Below the pieces are notes generated by a model. It saw only the letters and a program-made list of their open reading frames with translations. It made no database searches and was not told the DNA's origin. This document shows, one piece after another, positions 34,886 through 43,214 of a stretch of 64,000 nucleotides of DNA. The translations under genes and the position numbers were made by a program. Source of the DNA: DASSFG01 sp035547915 (lineage in GTDB: Bacteria > Planctomycetota > Planctomycetia > Pirellulales > JAICIG01); contig DASZTS010000012.1 of NCBI GenBank assembly GCA_035547915.1, forward strand, positions 25,386 through 89,385. Direction: 5' to 3'. The first letter of the stretch is position 1; each line of letters begins with the position of its first letter.

Positions 34886-37035
34886 CCGTCTTCCGTGCGG
34901 CGAAGTTCTTCGGCGGGTTCGGAAGCGGCGGTCTCACCCGTTTCGGGTAGCGGACGTTTGCGATCGGTCGTGGTGCCCGGCACGATCTGCGGGCTGGGAG
35001 AGTTCTGTTCGATGATCTCCCGCAGTTGATCGGCATCGATCACTTCGTGTTCGATCAATCGCTCGGCGAGCCCGACCAGCGCGGGACGGCGCGACTGCAA
35101 GATCCGCCGAGCCTTCTCGATCGCTTCTTCGATGATCCGCTGGACCTCCTTGTCGATCTCGCGGGCGGTCTGTTCGCTGTAGCTCCGCTCACGGGGAAAA
35201 TCGCCGGAGCCGGCCAGGAAGGGCGATCGGGCGTTCTCGCGCAGGTTGATCCGCCCTAGGCGGCTCATGCCATAATCCATCACCATGCTGCGGGCGATCT
35301 CGCTGGCGCGCTCCAGGTCGTTCTGGGCTCCGGTCGAGACGTCGTTGAAGATCAGCTCCTCCGACAACGTACCGGCCAGCAAGACCTGGACACGGCTCTC
35401 CAACTCCGACTGCGTCATCAGGTAACGATCGCCTTCGGGCCGTTGCATCATGTAGCCCAGCGCGGCGAGCCCGCGGGGGATGATCGAAACCTTGTGGACC
35501 GGATCGGTATTCGGCAGACTGTAGGCGACGAGCGCATGGCCGCTTTCGTGATAGGCGACGCGCTGCTTCTCGTCCTCGTGCATGACCCGTTGCTTCTTCT
35601 CCAAGCCCGCGGTCACGCGCTCGACCCCCTCGTTGAACTCCTCCATGCCGACGGCCGTCTTCCCTTTACGGGCGGCGAGCAGGGCCGATTCGTTGACGAG
35701 GTTGGCCAGATCGGCCCCCACGAATCCCGACGTAATGGCGGCGACTTCTTTGAGCTGCACGCTGCTGTCGAGTTTGACGTTCTGGACGTGTACGTCCAGG
35801 ATCTTCTCGCGGCCCTTCACGTCGGGACGATCGACGAGCACGTGCCGGTCGAAGCGGCCGGGCCGCAACAGAGCCGGGTCGAGCGTCTCGGGTCGGTTCG
35901 TCGCCGCCAGCACGATCACGCCGCTGTTGGAGTCGAAGCCGTCCATTTCCACGAGCAACGCATTGAGTGTCTGCTCGCGCTCGTCGTGGCCGCCGACGAC
36001 GCTCGTGCCGCGCGTCTTGCCCAGAGCGTCGAGCTCGTCGATGAAGATGATGCAGGGGGCCTTGGCCTCGGCCTGCTGGAACATGTCGCGGACGCGAGCG
36101 GCGCCCACGCCCACGAACATCTCGACGAAGTCGCTACCCGACAAGCTGAAGAACGGCACGCCCGCTTCGCCGGCGATGGCCTTGGCGAGCAACGTCTTGC
36201 CGGTGCCGGGCGGGCCGACGAGCAGCACCCCCTTCGGAATGCGGCCGCCCAAGACCTGGTATTTCTCCGGGCTGCGGAGGAACTCGACGACTTCGCGCAG
36301 TTCGTCGACCGCTTCGTCGATGCCCGCCACGTCCTCGAAGGTGACGCCGATGTCTTCCTGGGCATACATCTTGCCGCGGCTGCGGCCGAAGGCCATGGGA
36401 CTTCCCGCCCCGCCGAAGCGACGCATCATGATGACCACGAACAGCACGATCAGCCCGGCGAACAGCAGGGCCGGCAGATAGTCGCGCATGCGGCTGGGGG
36501 CCGCTTGCCCGTGTACGTCGGTAAATCCCTTTTCCTGCAACAACTTAAGGAGCTCGCCATTGTCGTCCTCCAGCCCCATGCGGGCGGAGCGGAACGGCAC
36601 GACGGTGGGCTTGAGTTTGGGATCGGGCGAACGATCGCCCTCCTGACGGATGTCTTGCAAGACCTGACCCGTCACTTCGGTCGGCCCGACGGTCAGGTCG
36701 CGTAGCTCGGAGTACCAGATGACGCGGTGGCTGCTCGACTTAGGGCTCTCGCGGTTCTCTTCGACCTCGATGTGCGGCGGCTCAACCGGCTTCTTGCCCG
36801 TTCCCTCGGCGGTCGCGACATCGACCCGGAGCGGGTTGCCCAGTTTGATCAATTCCAACAGCTTGAGGTAGGGGAGATCGGCGTCGCTCCCCGGCTTGAA
36901 CACGATCACCACCAGCATGGCGGCGATGCCCAAGGCGAGCAGGTACCCGATGACATTCGTGCCTACCGGGGGAGCCTTCTTCTCGGGACCCTTCTTCTCA
37001 GTTGGTTTACGGCCGTGTTCGGATTTGTTTTCCAT
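34882..37035 (-). CDS. ftsH: ATP-dependent zinc metalloprotease FtsH
   Basis: A 717-residue membrane AAA+ protease that removes damaged or regulated membrane and cytoplasmic proteins. Lys/Glu-rich start, TM1 about 29-45, a periplasmic domain, TM2 about 187-204, Walker A GPPGTGKT (274-281), Walker B IIFIDELDAL (329-338), the second region of homology with ATNRPETLDPALLRPGRFD, and the zinc site HESGH (496-500). The periplasmic part is about 140 residues, longer than in E. coli. The C-terminal tail is acidic and disordered. It is divergent from dxr and convergent with amt. All catalytic residues are intact. Confidence 0.96.
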   Translation of the reverse strand: MENKSEHGRKPTEKKGPEKKAPPVGTNVIGYLLALGIAAMLVVIVFKPGSDADLPYLKLLELIKLGNPLRVDVATAEGTGKKPVEPPHIEVEENRESPKSSSHRVIWYSELRDLTVGPTEVTGQVLQDIRQEGDRSPDPKLKPTVVPFRSARMGLEDDNGELLKLLQEKGFTDVHGQAAPSRMRDYLPALLFAGLIVLFVVIMMRRFGGAGSPMAFGRSRGKMYAQEDIGVTFEDVAGIDEAVDELREVVEFLRSPEKYQVLGGRIPKGVLLVGPPGTGKTLLAKAIAGEAGVPFFSLSGSDFVEMFVGVGAARVRDMFQQAEAKAPCIIFIDELDALGKTRGTSVVGGHDEREQTLNALLVEMDGFDSNSGVIVLAATNRPETLDPALLRPGRFDRHVLVDRPDVKGREKILDVHVQNVKLDSSVQLKEVAAITSGFVGADLANLVNESALLAARKGKTAVGMEEFNEGVERVTAGLEKKQRVMHEDEKQRVAYHESGHALVAYSLPNTDPVHKVSIIPRGLAALGYMMQRPEGDRYLMTQSELESRVQVLLAGTLSEELIFNDVSTGAQNDLERASEIARSMVMDYGMSRLGRINLRENARSPFLAGSGDFPRERSYSEQTAREIDKEVQRIIEEAIEKARRILQSRRPALVGLAERLIEHEVIDADQLREIIEQNSPSPQIVPGTTTDRKRPLPETGETAASEPAEELRRTEDG

Positions 37036-37225
37036 GCAGCAAAGTCAGACCAAGCAGACAGACGTTTACAGGCGGCTCGAGGGAGGGCGCATGCCCGCGG
37101 GCCGATGTTTTCAGCCCATTGTCCCCCGCTCACACCACTTCTCTGTCATAGTATGCCCTACACTAGCGTGATACAACGCCGCGCCGGCGAGCCGCGCGGC
37201 CGGCCAGATGGCGGGCGAACCTCGC

Positions 37226-37255
37226 TTGTCGGCCGGCGGGCAACGGGCTTACAAT
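37226..37255 (+). promoter_or_regulatory. Predicted sigma70-type promoter for dxr-rseP
   Basis: TTGTCG, an 18-base spacer and TACAAT, ending 61 bases before the dxr ATG. It is the best promoter candidate in the 280-base divergent region between ftsH and dxr. Confidence 0.5.
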
Positions 37256-37316
37256 GCGGCTGGCCGGTCGGAACTCCAAATTTCATCAGCAATTAGGTGC
37301 TCAGGAATCCACGGCC

Positions 37317-38552
37317 ATGGCGAGCAATTCAAACCTTCTCGAAGTCGGGCTAACCCAGAACGGCCAGTTCGCGTTGACCAACCCTGTGTCCACTTGCCGT
37401 GCCACCCGTGTCGCTGTTCTCGGCTCGACCGGTAGCATCGGCAAAAGCACCCTGGAGGTCATCGCCGCTTCGGGCGGCAAACTCTCCGCCGTGGCCCTCT
37501 CGGCGCATGCCAGTCTGGATGCCCTGGTGCAGCAGGCCACGACGGTGCGTCCACGCTGGCTGATCGCCACCGATGCCCAGGCGGCCCGGTCGTATACCTG
37601 GCCCAGGCTGCCCGCGGGCGTAGAATTGCTCACCGGTTGCGAAGGCGTGGAACGGGCCGTCACCTCGCCGGAGGTCGACGTGGTCGTCTCGGCCATCGTG
37701 GGCAGTGCCGGCTTGCGGGGGACTTGGGCGGCGTTGGAGGCCGGCAAGACCATCGCGCTGGCCAATAAGGAAACGCTCGTCACGGCCGGCCCATTGGTCA
37801 CGGAGTTGGCCCGCCGGCGTGGCACGGCGATCTTGCCGGTCGATAGCGAACATAGTGCCGTCTTCCAGGCGTTGCAGTCGGGCAAGAAGGGCGAATTGAA
37901 ACGAGTCGTGCTCACGGCAAGCGGAGGCCCCTTCCGCAATTACACGCCCCAGCAGTTGGCCGACGTGACGGTCGAAGACGCCCTGGCCCACCCGACGTGG
38001 AAGATGGGCCCGAAGATCACGATCGACTCGGCCACGTTGATGAACAAGGCGTTGGAGATCATCGAAGCGCGGTGGTTATTCGACCTCGAAGCCGACCAGA
38101 TCGGCGTGGTCATCCACCCGCAGTCGATCGTGCACTCGATGGTCGAATGGGTCGACGGCTCGGTGATTGCCCAGCTCAGTCCGCCCGATATGAAGTTGCC
38201 CATCCAATACGCGTTGACGTATCCTGAACGGCAGCCCGGCGTGGCGGCCAAGTTCGATTGGACGCGCTCGTGCCGGTTGGAGTTCGACCCGGCCGACCCG
38301 GAGCGTTACCCGGCGCTGGGGCTGGGTATGGAATGCGCCCGCCGTGGCGGAACGACCGGGGCCGTGCTGAATGCGGCCAACGAGGCGGCGGTAGCCGGTT
38401 TCTTGAAGGGCAGATTGAGGTTCAACCAAATCGTGCCGCTGGTGAAAAGCGTGCTCGAACACCATCATTTTGATCCGTCCCCGTCCCTCGATCGCTTGTG
38501 GGAGCTCGATGGCTGGGCGCGCCAGGAGGTAGAGCGTTGCATTGGCACTTGA
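37317..38552 (+). CDS. dxr: 1-Deoxy-D-xylulose 5-phosphate reductoisomerase
   Basis: Second step of the MEP isoprenoid pathway, NADPH-dependent conversion of DXP to MEP. The 411-residue protein has a slightly long N-terminus before the NADPH motif GSTGSIG (36-42), followed by ALANKETLVTAG, the metal and substrate site LPVDSEHSAVFQ, the loop LTASGGPFRNY, and TWKMGPKITIDSATLMNK. The ATG at 37317 precedes MASNSNLLEVG; the fold begins at TRVAVLG, so a later start cannot be excluded. The 3' end overlaps the rseP start by 16 bases, a coupling of dxr and rseP found in many bacteria. Confidence 0.95.
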   Translation: MASNSNLLEVGLTQNGQFALTNPVSTCRATRVAVLGSTGSIGKSTLEVIAASGGKLSAVALSAHASLDALVQQATTVRPRWLIATDAQAARSYTWPRLPAGVELLTGCEGVERAVTSPEVDVVVSAIVGSAGLRGTWAALEAGKTIALANKETLVTAGPLVTELARRRGTAILPVDSEHSAVFQALQSGKKGELKRVVLTASGGPFRNYTPQQLADVTVEDALAHPTWKMGPKITIDSATLMNKALEIIEARWLFDLEADQIGVVIHPQSIVHSMVEWVDGSVIAQLSPPDMKLPIQYALTYPERQPGVAAKFDWTRSCRLEFDPADPERYPALGLGMECARRGGTTGAVLNAANEAAVAGFLKGRLRFNQIVPLVKSVLEHHHFDPSPSLDRLWELDGWARQEVERCIGT

Positions 38553-40582
38553 TCGCGGGCATCGGTTGGTTCCTCACGCCGGAAAACTGGCCCATCATCC
38601 TCGAAGTGGCCATCGGCATCGGCGCGGTCATCTTCGTGCACGAGTTGGGGCACTTCGCGGTGGCCAAGTGGTGCGGAGTAAAGTGCGAGAAGTTCTATCT
38701 CGGCTTCGACATCGGCGGCTGGAAGCTCTTTAAATACAAATGGGGTGAGACCGAATACGGCATCGGCGTGCTGCCCCTGGGCGGCTACGTGAAGATGCTC
38801 GGTCAGGACGACAACCCCAATCGCCTGCACGAAGAGACCGAACGCGCCAAACTAAAATCGACAGACGAAGGAGCGACGGAGGGCGACCCGCTCTTCGATC
38901 CGCGCAGCTACCTGGCCAAGAGCGTGCCCCAACGCATGTTCATCATCTCGGCGGGCGTGATCATGAACGTGATCTTCACGTTCGTGGCGTCGATGGTGGT
39001 CTTCAACATGGGCGTCGAGCAGATGGCGTGCGAGGTCGGCAAAACGCTTCCCGGTCGGCCGGCTTGGCGCGCCGGGCTGCGCGAGGGCGATCGCATTCTG
39101 CAGATGGGCGACGTGAAAGACCCCGTCTTTCGCGACATTCAATTCGGCATCCCATTGGCCGACAATATCGAGGAGGGGGTTCGCTTTCTCGTGCAGCGCC
39201 CCGGCCGTGAGGATCCGTTCGGGGTGAATGTCGTTCCGGAAAAACGGGGCCTGATTCACCAAATCGGCATGATGTCGGCCCACACCTGCAAGGTGGCGGA
39301 CCCCGTGTTCGGCAGTCCCTTCACACAGACGGCCCGCGACGGTGTTGATCTTCTTCCCGGCGACGTGGTCGTCGCGGTGGACGGCGAACCGGTGGCGACC
39401 GGCGCCAGCCTTGACCGACTTTTGCAGCAGCATCCGGAAACGGTGATGCTTACGGTCGAGCGGCCCGGCAAAGGAAAGTTTGGCGACGTCAGCCGGCTCG
39501 ATATCAAATTGCCCGCCGTCCCCATGCAAACGTTGGGCGTCGTCATGAAGATGGGGAAGATCGACGCGATCCAGAGCGGTTCGCCGGCCAAGGACGCGGG
39601 ATTGCTGGCAGGCGACGTGATCACCCAGATCGATGGCCAGGATGTGGGCGACCCGCTCACGCTTCCCACCCGTCTCGCGAAACTCGCGGGTCAAGAATTA
39701 GCGATTTCGGTGGAGCGCAACGGCAAATCCGTCGACAAGCTCGTGCGTCTCGGCGAGGACGTGCTCGATGACACTTTTACCGTCGAAAATGGACCGATCG
39801 CGGTGCCCGTCCTCGGCGTTGCCTACTACGTCGAGAACGTCATCGAGTCGGTCGAGGAGGGGAGCCCGGCGGCACGCGCCGGCCTGACGGCGGGCGATGA
39901 GCTGACTCTTGCTAAGCTCATTCCACCCGCCGATGATGTGCAAGCCGAGGAGTTCCATCTGAAAAAGGAGAATTTCCAGACCGAGGCGAAGTTGACGTTG
40001 GGTGAGAAACGAAGTTGGCCCGAATTGTTCGATGTGATACAGCGCACGCTGCCCGGAACGAAGGTCGAACTGACCCTCAAGGACGAACGCACGGTGACTC
40101 TCGAGCCGACCGCGTCGAAGGTCTGGATGAATCCGGACCGTTATCTCGTCTTCTCGCCGTCGGTGACGTTGCAGAAGTCCACGACGTTCGCCTCGAACCT
40201 TAGCCTGGCGGGGCGTGAGACGAAGTACTACCTCTTGATCGTCGCCCGGTTCCTCCGCAAGCTGGCCACGCGACAGGTTCCCATCACGGGCATGGGCGGG
40301 CCGGTCACGATCGCACACCAGGCCGGACTCGAAGCGTCGGCCGGCCTGTCGAAGTTCATCCTGTTTCTGGCGATGCTGAGCGCCAACCTGGCGGTGTTGA
40401 ATTTCCTGCCGATTCCGATGCTCGACGGCGGGCACATGGTCTTTCTGGCGGCCGAGGGCCTGCGCGGTAAGCCGGTCAGCGAGCGCGTGGTCGCCTGCTT
40501 CCAGTTCGCCGGACTGTTCTTGCTCGCCAGCCTGATGATCTTCGTGCTGCTGCTCGACGTAGGCGTCATCAAGCGAGGTTGA
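38537..40582 (+). CDS. rseP: Site-2 intramembrane metalloprotease with several PDZ domains (RseP family)
   Basis: Intramembrane protease that typically cleaves anti-sigma factors. A TTG start at 38537 has AGGAGGT 6 bases upstream inside dxr. The zinc motif HELGH is at residues 35-39 in TM1 and the partner motif NFLPIPMLDGGHM lies near the C-terminus. At 681 residues it is about 230 longer than E. coli RseP. The middle contains at least three PDZ-like segments (RAGLREGDRILQMGDV, KDAGLLAGDVITQIDGQDV, ARAGLTAGDELTL) and extra sequence. The last TM helices (FILFLAMLSANLAVLN, FAGLFLLASLMIFVLLL) are normal. Its target is unknown; no anti-sigma factor gene is near. Confidence 0.92.
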   Translation: MHWHLIAGIGWFLTPENWPIILEVAIGIGAVIFVHELGHFAVAKWCGVKCEKFYLGFDIGGWKLFKYKWGETEYGIGVLPLGGYVKMLGQDDNPNRLHEETERAKLKSTDEGATEGDPLFDPRSYLAKSVPQRMFIISAGVIMNVIFTFVASMVVFNMGVEQMACEVGKTLPGRPAWRAGLREGDRILQMGDVKDPVFRDIQFGIPLADNIEEGVRFLVQRPGREDPFGVNVVPEKRGLIHQIGMMSAHTCKVADPVFGSPFTQTARDGVDLLPGDVVVAVDGEPVATGASLDRLLQQHPETVMLTVERPGKGKFGDVSRLDIKLPAVPMQTLGVVMKMGKIDAIQSGSPAKDAGLLAGDVITQIDGQDVGDPLTLPTRLAKLAGQELAISVERNGKSVDKLVRLGEDVLDDTFTVENGPIAVPVLGVAYYVENVIESVEEGSPAARAGLTAGDELTLAKLIPPADDVQAEEFHLKKENFQTEAKLTLGEKRSWPELFDVIQRTLPGTKVELTLKDERTVTLEPTASKVWMNPDRYLVFSPSVTLQKSTTFASNLSLAGRETKYYLLIVARFLRKLATRQVPITGMGGPVTIAHQAGLEASAGLSKFILFLAMLSANLAVLNFLPIPMLDGGHMVFLAAEGLRGKPVSERVVACFQFAGLFLLASLMIFVLLLDVGVIKRG

Positions 40583-40625
40583 TGCTCGGAGACGGCCGAG
40601 AAGAAGCCGTCGCGGAATGGCACTT

Positions 40626-41630
40626 TTACGTCTTCTGGCCGCGGGGCTCGGAGGCAACCCGATTCGATTGCGCGTGCGGCGCGGCCGGCTCGTCGGCTGA
40701 CTGACGGTCGGCACGCAGGTAGATAAAGCTCTTGCCCAGGCGTCCGCCGTAATTTCCCGCCGAGATGCGGATCAGCCCCGGGGTATCGACGGCCGCTTGG
40801 ATGGCAGCCTGGGTGGCGGCGGCGATCGTCGCCAGGTCGCTGCCATTGAGGATGATCTCCATGATCGATGCCACACCCTCGGGCACGCGCGACCGCTCGC
40901 CCAACGTGTCGCGCAGGGTGGGACAATATTCGGCATACGTGCTGGCGATGGCGAACGAATAGCGACTCCCCGCCTTCGAGCCGCTGGCTGCGATACCGCC
41001 GGGGAACGGCAGGATGACGCCCGGCACCGCCGCGGCCGCATCGCGGGCACGCTCCGCGGCCAGCACCGCGGCATCGACATCGCCGGCCAGGAACCAGAGG
41101 TTGCCGCCCATCAATCCGTCGCGATAGCCGAAACGGCGGTCGATGACGAATTCGCCGCCGAGGATCGGTATGGTCCATACCCGTCGGCCGTATCGCACAT
41201 CGCGCCGTTGATGGCCGTCGCCGAAGTAGGCGATCTTGCGGCCCAGCTTGAGGTACGTCTCCTCGTCGGCCGGGCTGAAGCAGGCGGCCGTGGGACACGT
41301 GAGCACGTTCTGGCTGATGCGCACCAGCAACGACCGCTCGAGCGCCGCCACGCGATCTTTGCGAAACCGCGGTACGTGGAACTGCACCAGCGCGCCGGGG
41401 CGACCGTCGGGCGTGGCGAACGACTCGTCGCCGCCCGGCCCGACATAGCGGTCGAGGCCGGCTTCGCAGTCGCAAAGTATCGTGCTCGAGGCGTTACCCG
41501 TGGCGGCCACCACCGCGCGATCGAGCCAGCCGCGATCCCGCGCGGTGATCAGCACTTCGGCATAGATGCTGCGGAAGGCTTCCGCATACGTGTCGTCGAT
41601 GTGTGCCATCGTGAACGCCGTGCTGGTCAT
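40626..41630 (-). CDS. ftr: Formylmethanofuran-tetrahydromethanopterin N-formyltransferase
   Basis: Transfers the formyl group between (tetrahydro)methanofuran and tetrahydromethanopterin in the C1 pathway first known from methanogens and later found in methylotrophs and planctomycetes. The 334-residue protein begins near MAHIDDTYAEAF, the family's start, and has the conserved NASSTILCDCEAGLDR, TPDGRPGALVQFHVP, CPTAACF, GYRDGLMGGNLWFL and AGNYGGRLGKSFIYL blocks. About 20 polar residues extend the usual C-terminus. The ATG at 41630 overlaps the stop of the folate cyclo-ligase gene (ATGA), linking two C1-carrier enzymes. Other genes of the H4MPT pathway are not in the window. Confidence 0.9.
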   Translation of the reverse strand: MTSTAFTMAHIDDTYAEAFRSIYAEVLITARDRGWLDRAVVAATGNASSTILCDCEAGLDRYVGPGGDESFATPDGRPGALVQFHVPRFRKDRVAALERSLLVRISQNVLTCPTAACFSPADEETYLKLGRKIAYFGDGHQRRDVRYGRRVWTIPILGGEFVIDRRFGYRDGLMGGNLWFLAGDVDAAVLAAERARDAAAAVPGVILPFPGGIAASGSKAGSRYSFAIASTYAEYCPTLRDTLGERSRVPEGVASIMEIILNGSDLATIAAATQAAIQAAVDTPGLIRISAGNYGGRLGKSFIYLRADRQSADEPAAPHAQSNRVASEPRGQKT

Positions 41631-42250
41631 CCGCCTAGGGTTGCGGCAGCAGCACGCCGGCCCACGTAGACAGCGTTTTCCGTGATGATCTTGTCCATGA
41701 ACACGTCGTGTTCGGCCGTGGGAATCTCGGGGAAGATCTGGCACTCGAAGGCCAGCGCGACCAACGGCGCGTCGGGGCGGACATGCTCGAGCAGCTTGTC
41801 GTAATAGCCGAAGCCGTGGCCCATGCGTCCCCCGGCGCGATCGAAGGCGACGCCCGGCACCATCACCAGGTCGAGCTGCGCCACCTCGACGTTCTTTTCC
41901 GGCAGGTTTCGCAGCTCGGTCTTCGGCTCCAAGATCTTGTACATGCCGATCGCCAGCTCTTCCATGCTTTCGAGGTGGAACAGTTGCAGTTCGCCCTCGA
42001 CACAATAGGGAACGACGATTCGCTTGCCGTGGGTGAGCGCGGTCGGCAGGAAATGCCGCGTTCGCACTTCCGTCCGCACGTCGACGTAGAACATCACGGT
42101 CTGGGCGGCCGCGTATTCGGGCAAGCCCACGAACGTCTGGCAGATCTGCTGGCTCAGCTCGTCTTTGTTCTCTTGGGCGCGCCGATTGGCGTGGGCCTGC
42201 TCGCGAATGGCCTGTTTCTTCTGCTGAAAATCGATCGCCTGATCGGCCAT
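41627..42250 (-). CDS. 5-Formyltetrahydrofolate cyclo-ligase family protein
   Basis: ATP-dependent cyclisation of 5-formyl-THF to 5,10-methenyl-THF. The 207-residue protein starts at MADQAIDFQQKKQAIREQ; GGAG lies 7 bases before the ATG at 42250, with another ATG immediately upstream. The diagnostic C-terminal block is present: DLVMVPGVAFDRAGGRMGHG followed by FGYYDKLL, and a VPYCVEGELQLF segment in the middle. Its stop overlaps the ftr start. In methanopterin-using organisms a cyclo-ligase-like protein (MptG/PabB-neighbouring types) may act on a different pterin, so the precise substrate is not certain, but the fold is. Confidence 0.88.
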   Translation of the reverse strand: MADQAIDFQQKKQAIREQAHANRRAQENKDELSQQICQTFVGLPEYAAAQTVMFYVDVRTEVRTRHFLPTALTHGKRIVVPYCVEGELQLFHLESMEELAIGMYKILEPKTELRNLPEKNVEVAQLDLVMVPGVAFDRAGGRMGHGFGYYDKLLEHVRPDAPLVALAFECQIFPEIPTAEHDVFMDKIITENAVYVGRRAAAATLGG

Positions 42251-42386
42251 CATCCTTCTCCGGTGGCGCCCCTGACCAAAGCCAAAACGTAGCACGCAGC
42301 GGCCTTGGGGTAAAGAAGGGCCGTTCCAGTCCGGCTCGCCGGGAGCTACCATTTGTGCGGCTAGCGACCTACAGAGGCGATCGGTT

Positions 42387-43202
42387 TTGAAGACGTCGTG
42401 GAAAGGCAAAGTCGTGGTGGTTACCGGCGGCTCCGGCGGGCTGGGAAGGGCCATCGCCGCGGCGTTCGCCAAGCGCGGCGCGAGCGTCGTGATCACCGCT
42501 CGCCGGGCCGACCAGCTCGCCGCGGCGGCCGAGGAATTGCGCGCGCCCGGGCACGATGTTTCCGCGGTGGCCGCCGATGTGACGCGCGATGAGGACGTCG
42601 AGCGGCTCTTCGCCAAGACGATCGAGCGCTATGGCAGGCTCGACGTTTTGGTGAACAACGCGGGGCGTTCGATGCGCAGCACCATCGCCGAGACGACAAT
42701 CGAGGATTTTCACGAGTTGCTCGAACTCAATCTGCTGGGGTTGGTGCGATGCACGCGGGCGGCCTTGCCCCACTTGCTGTCGAGTCGCGGACACGTGGTC
42801 AACATCGGTTCGCTGGCGGGCAAGTCGGCGGCGCGCTGGGTGGGTGCCTATCCGGCGGCCAAATTCGCCGTGACGGCATACTCCCAGCAACTCCGTCTGG
42901 AATTGGCAGAAAAGGGCTTGCATGTCCTCCTGGTCTGCCCCGGGCCGATTGCCCGCACCGAGGGGCGCGATGCGGCCGAAAGACGTGAAGAGCCGCGCCC
43001 CGGCCTGCCGGCCAGTGCCTACAAACCGGGCGGCGGCGTGCGCACCAGCGCCCTGTCGCCGGATAGACTTGCCGACGAGATCGTACACGCCTGCGAAACC
43101 CGTCGCATCGAATTGGTACGGCCTAGCAAGGCCCGTTTGCTGTTCGCGTTGGCGCAATTGTCGCCTCGCCTGGGCGATTGGCTGGTTCGGAAACTCACCT
43201 GA
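42387..43202 (+). CDS. SDR-family oxidoreductase
   Basis: A 271-residue classical short-chain dehydrogenase/reductase. NAD(P) motif TGGSGGLG (13-20), NNAG (90-93), catalytic Ser142 (NIGSLAGK), Tyr155 and Lys159 (YPAAK). The Arg40 after the second strand (TARRAD) suggests NADPH. The start is TTG at 42387. The C-terminal region (RIELVRPSKARLLFALAQLSP) is hydrophobic and may associate with the membrane, as in SDRs acting on lipids. It lies 12 bases upstream of the transporter gene and is probably co-transcribed. Substrate unknown. Confidence 0.87.
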   Translation: MKTSWKGKVVVVTGGSGGLGRAIAAAFAKRGASVVITARRADQLAAAAEELRAPGHDVSAVAADVTRDEDVERLFAKTIERYGRLDVLVNNAGRSMRSTIAETTIEDFHELLELNLLGLVRCTRAALPHLLSSRGHVVNIGSLAGKSAARWVGAYPAAKFAVTAYSQQLRLELAEKGLHVLLVCPGPIARTEGRDAAERREEPRPGLPASAYKPGGGVRTSALSPDRLADEIVHACETRRIELVRPSKARLLFALAQLSPRLGDWLVRKLT

Positions 43203-43214
43203 TTCGGAACGGCC

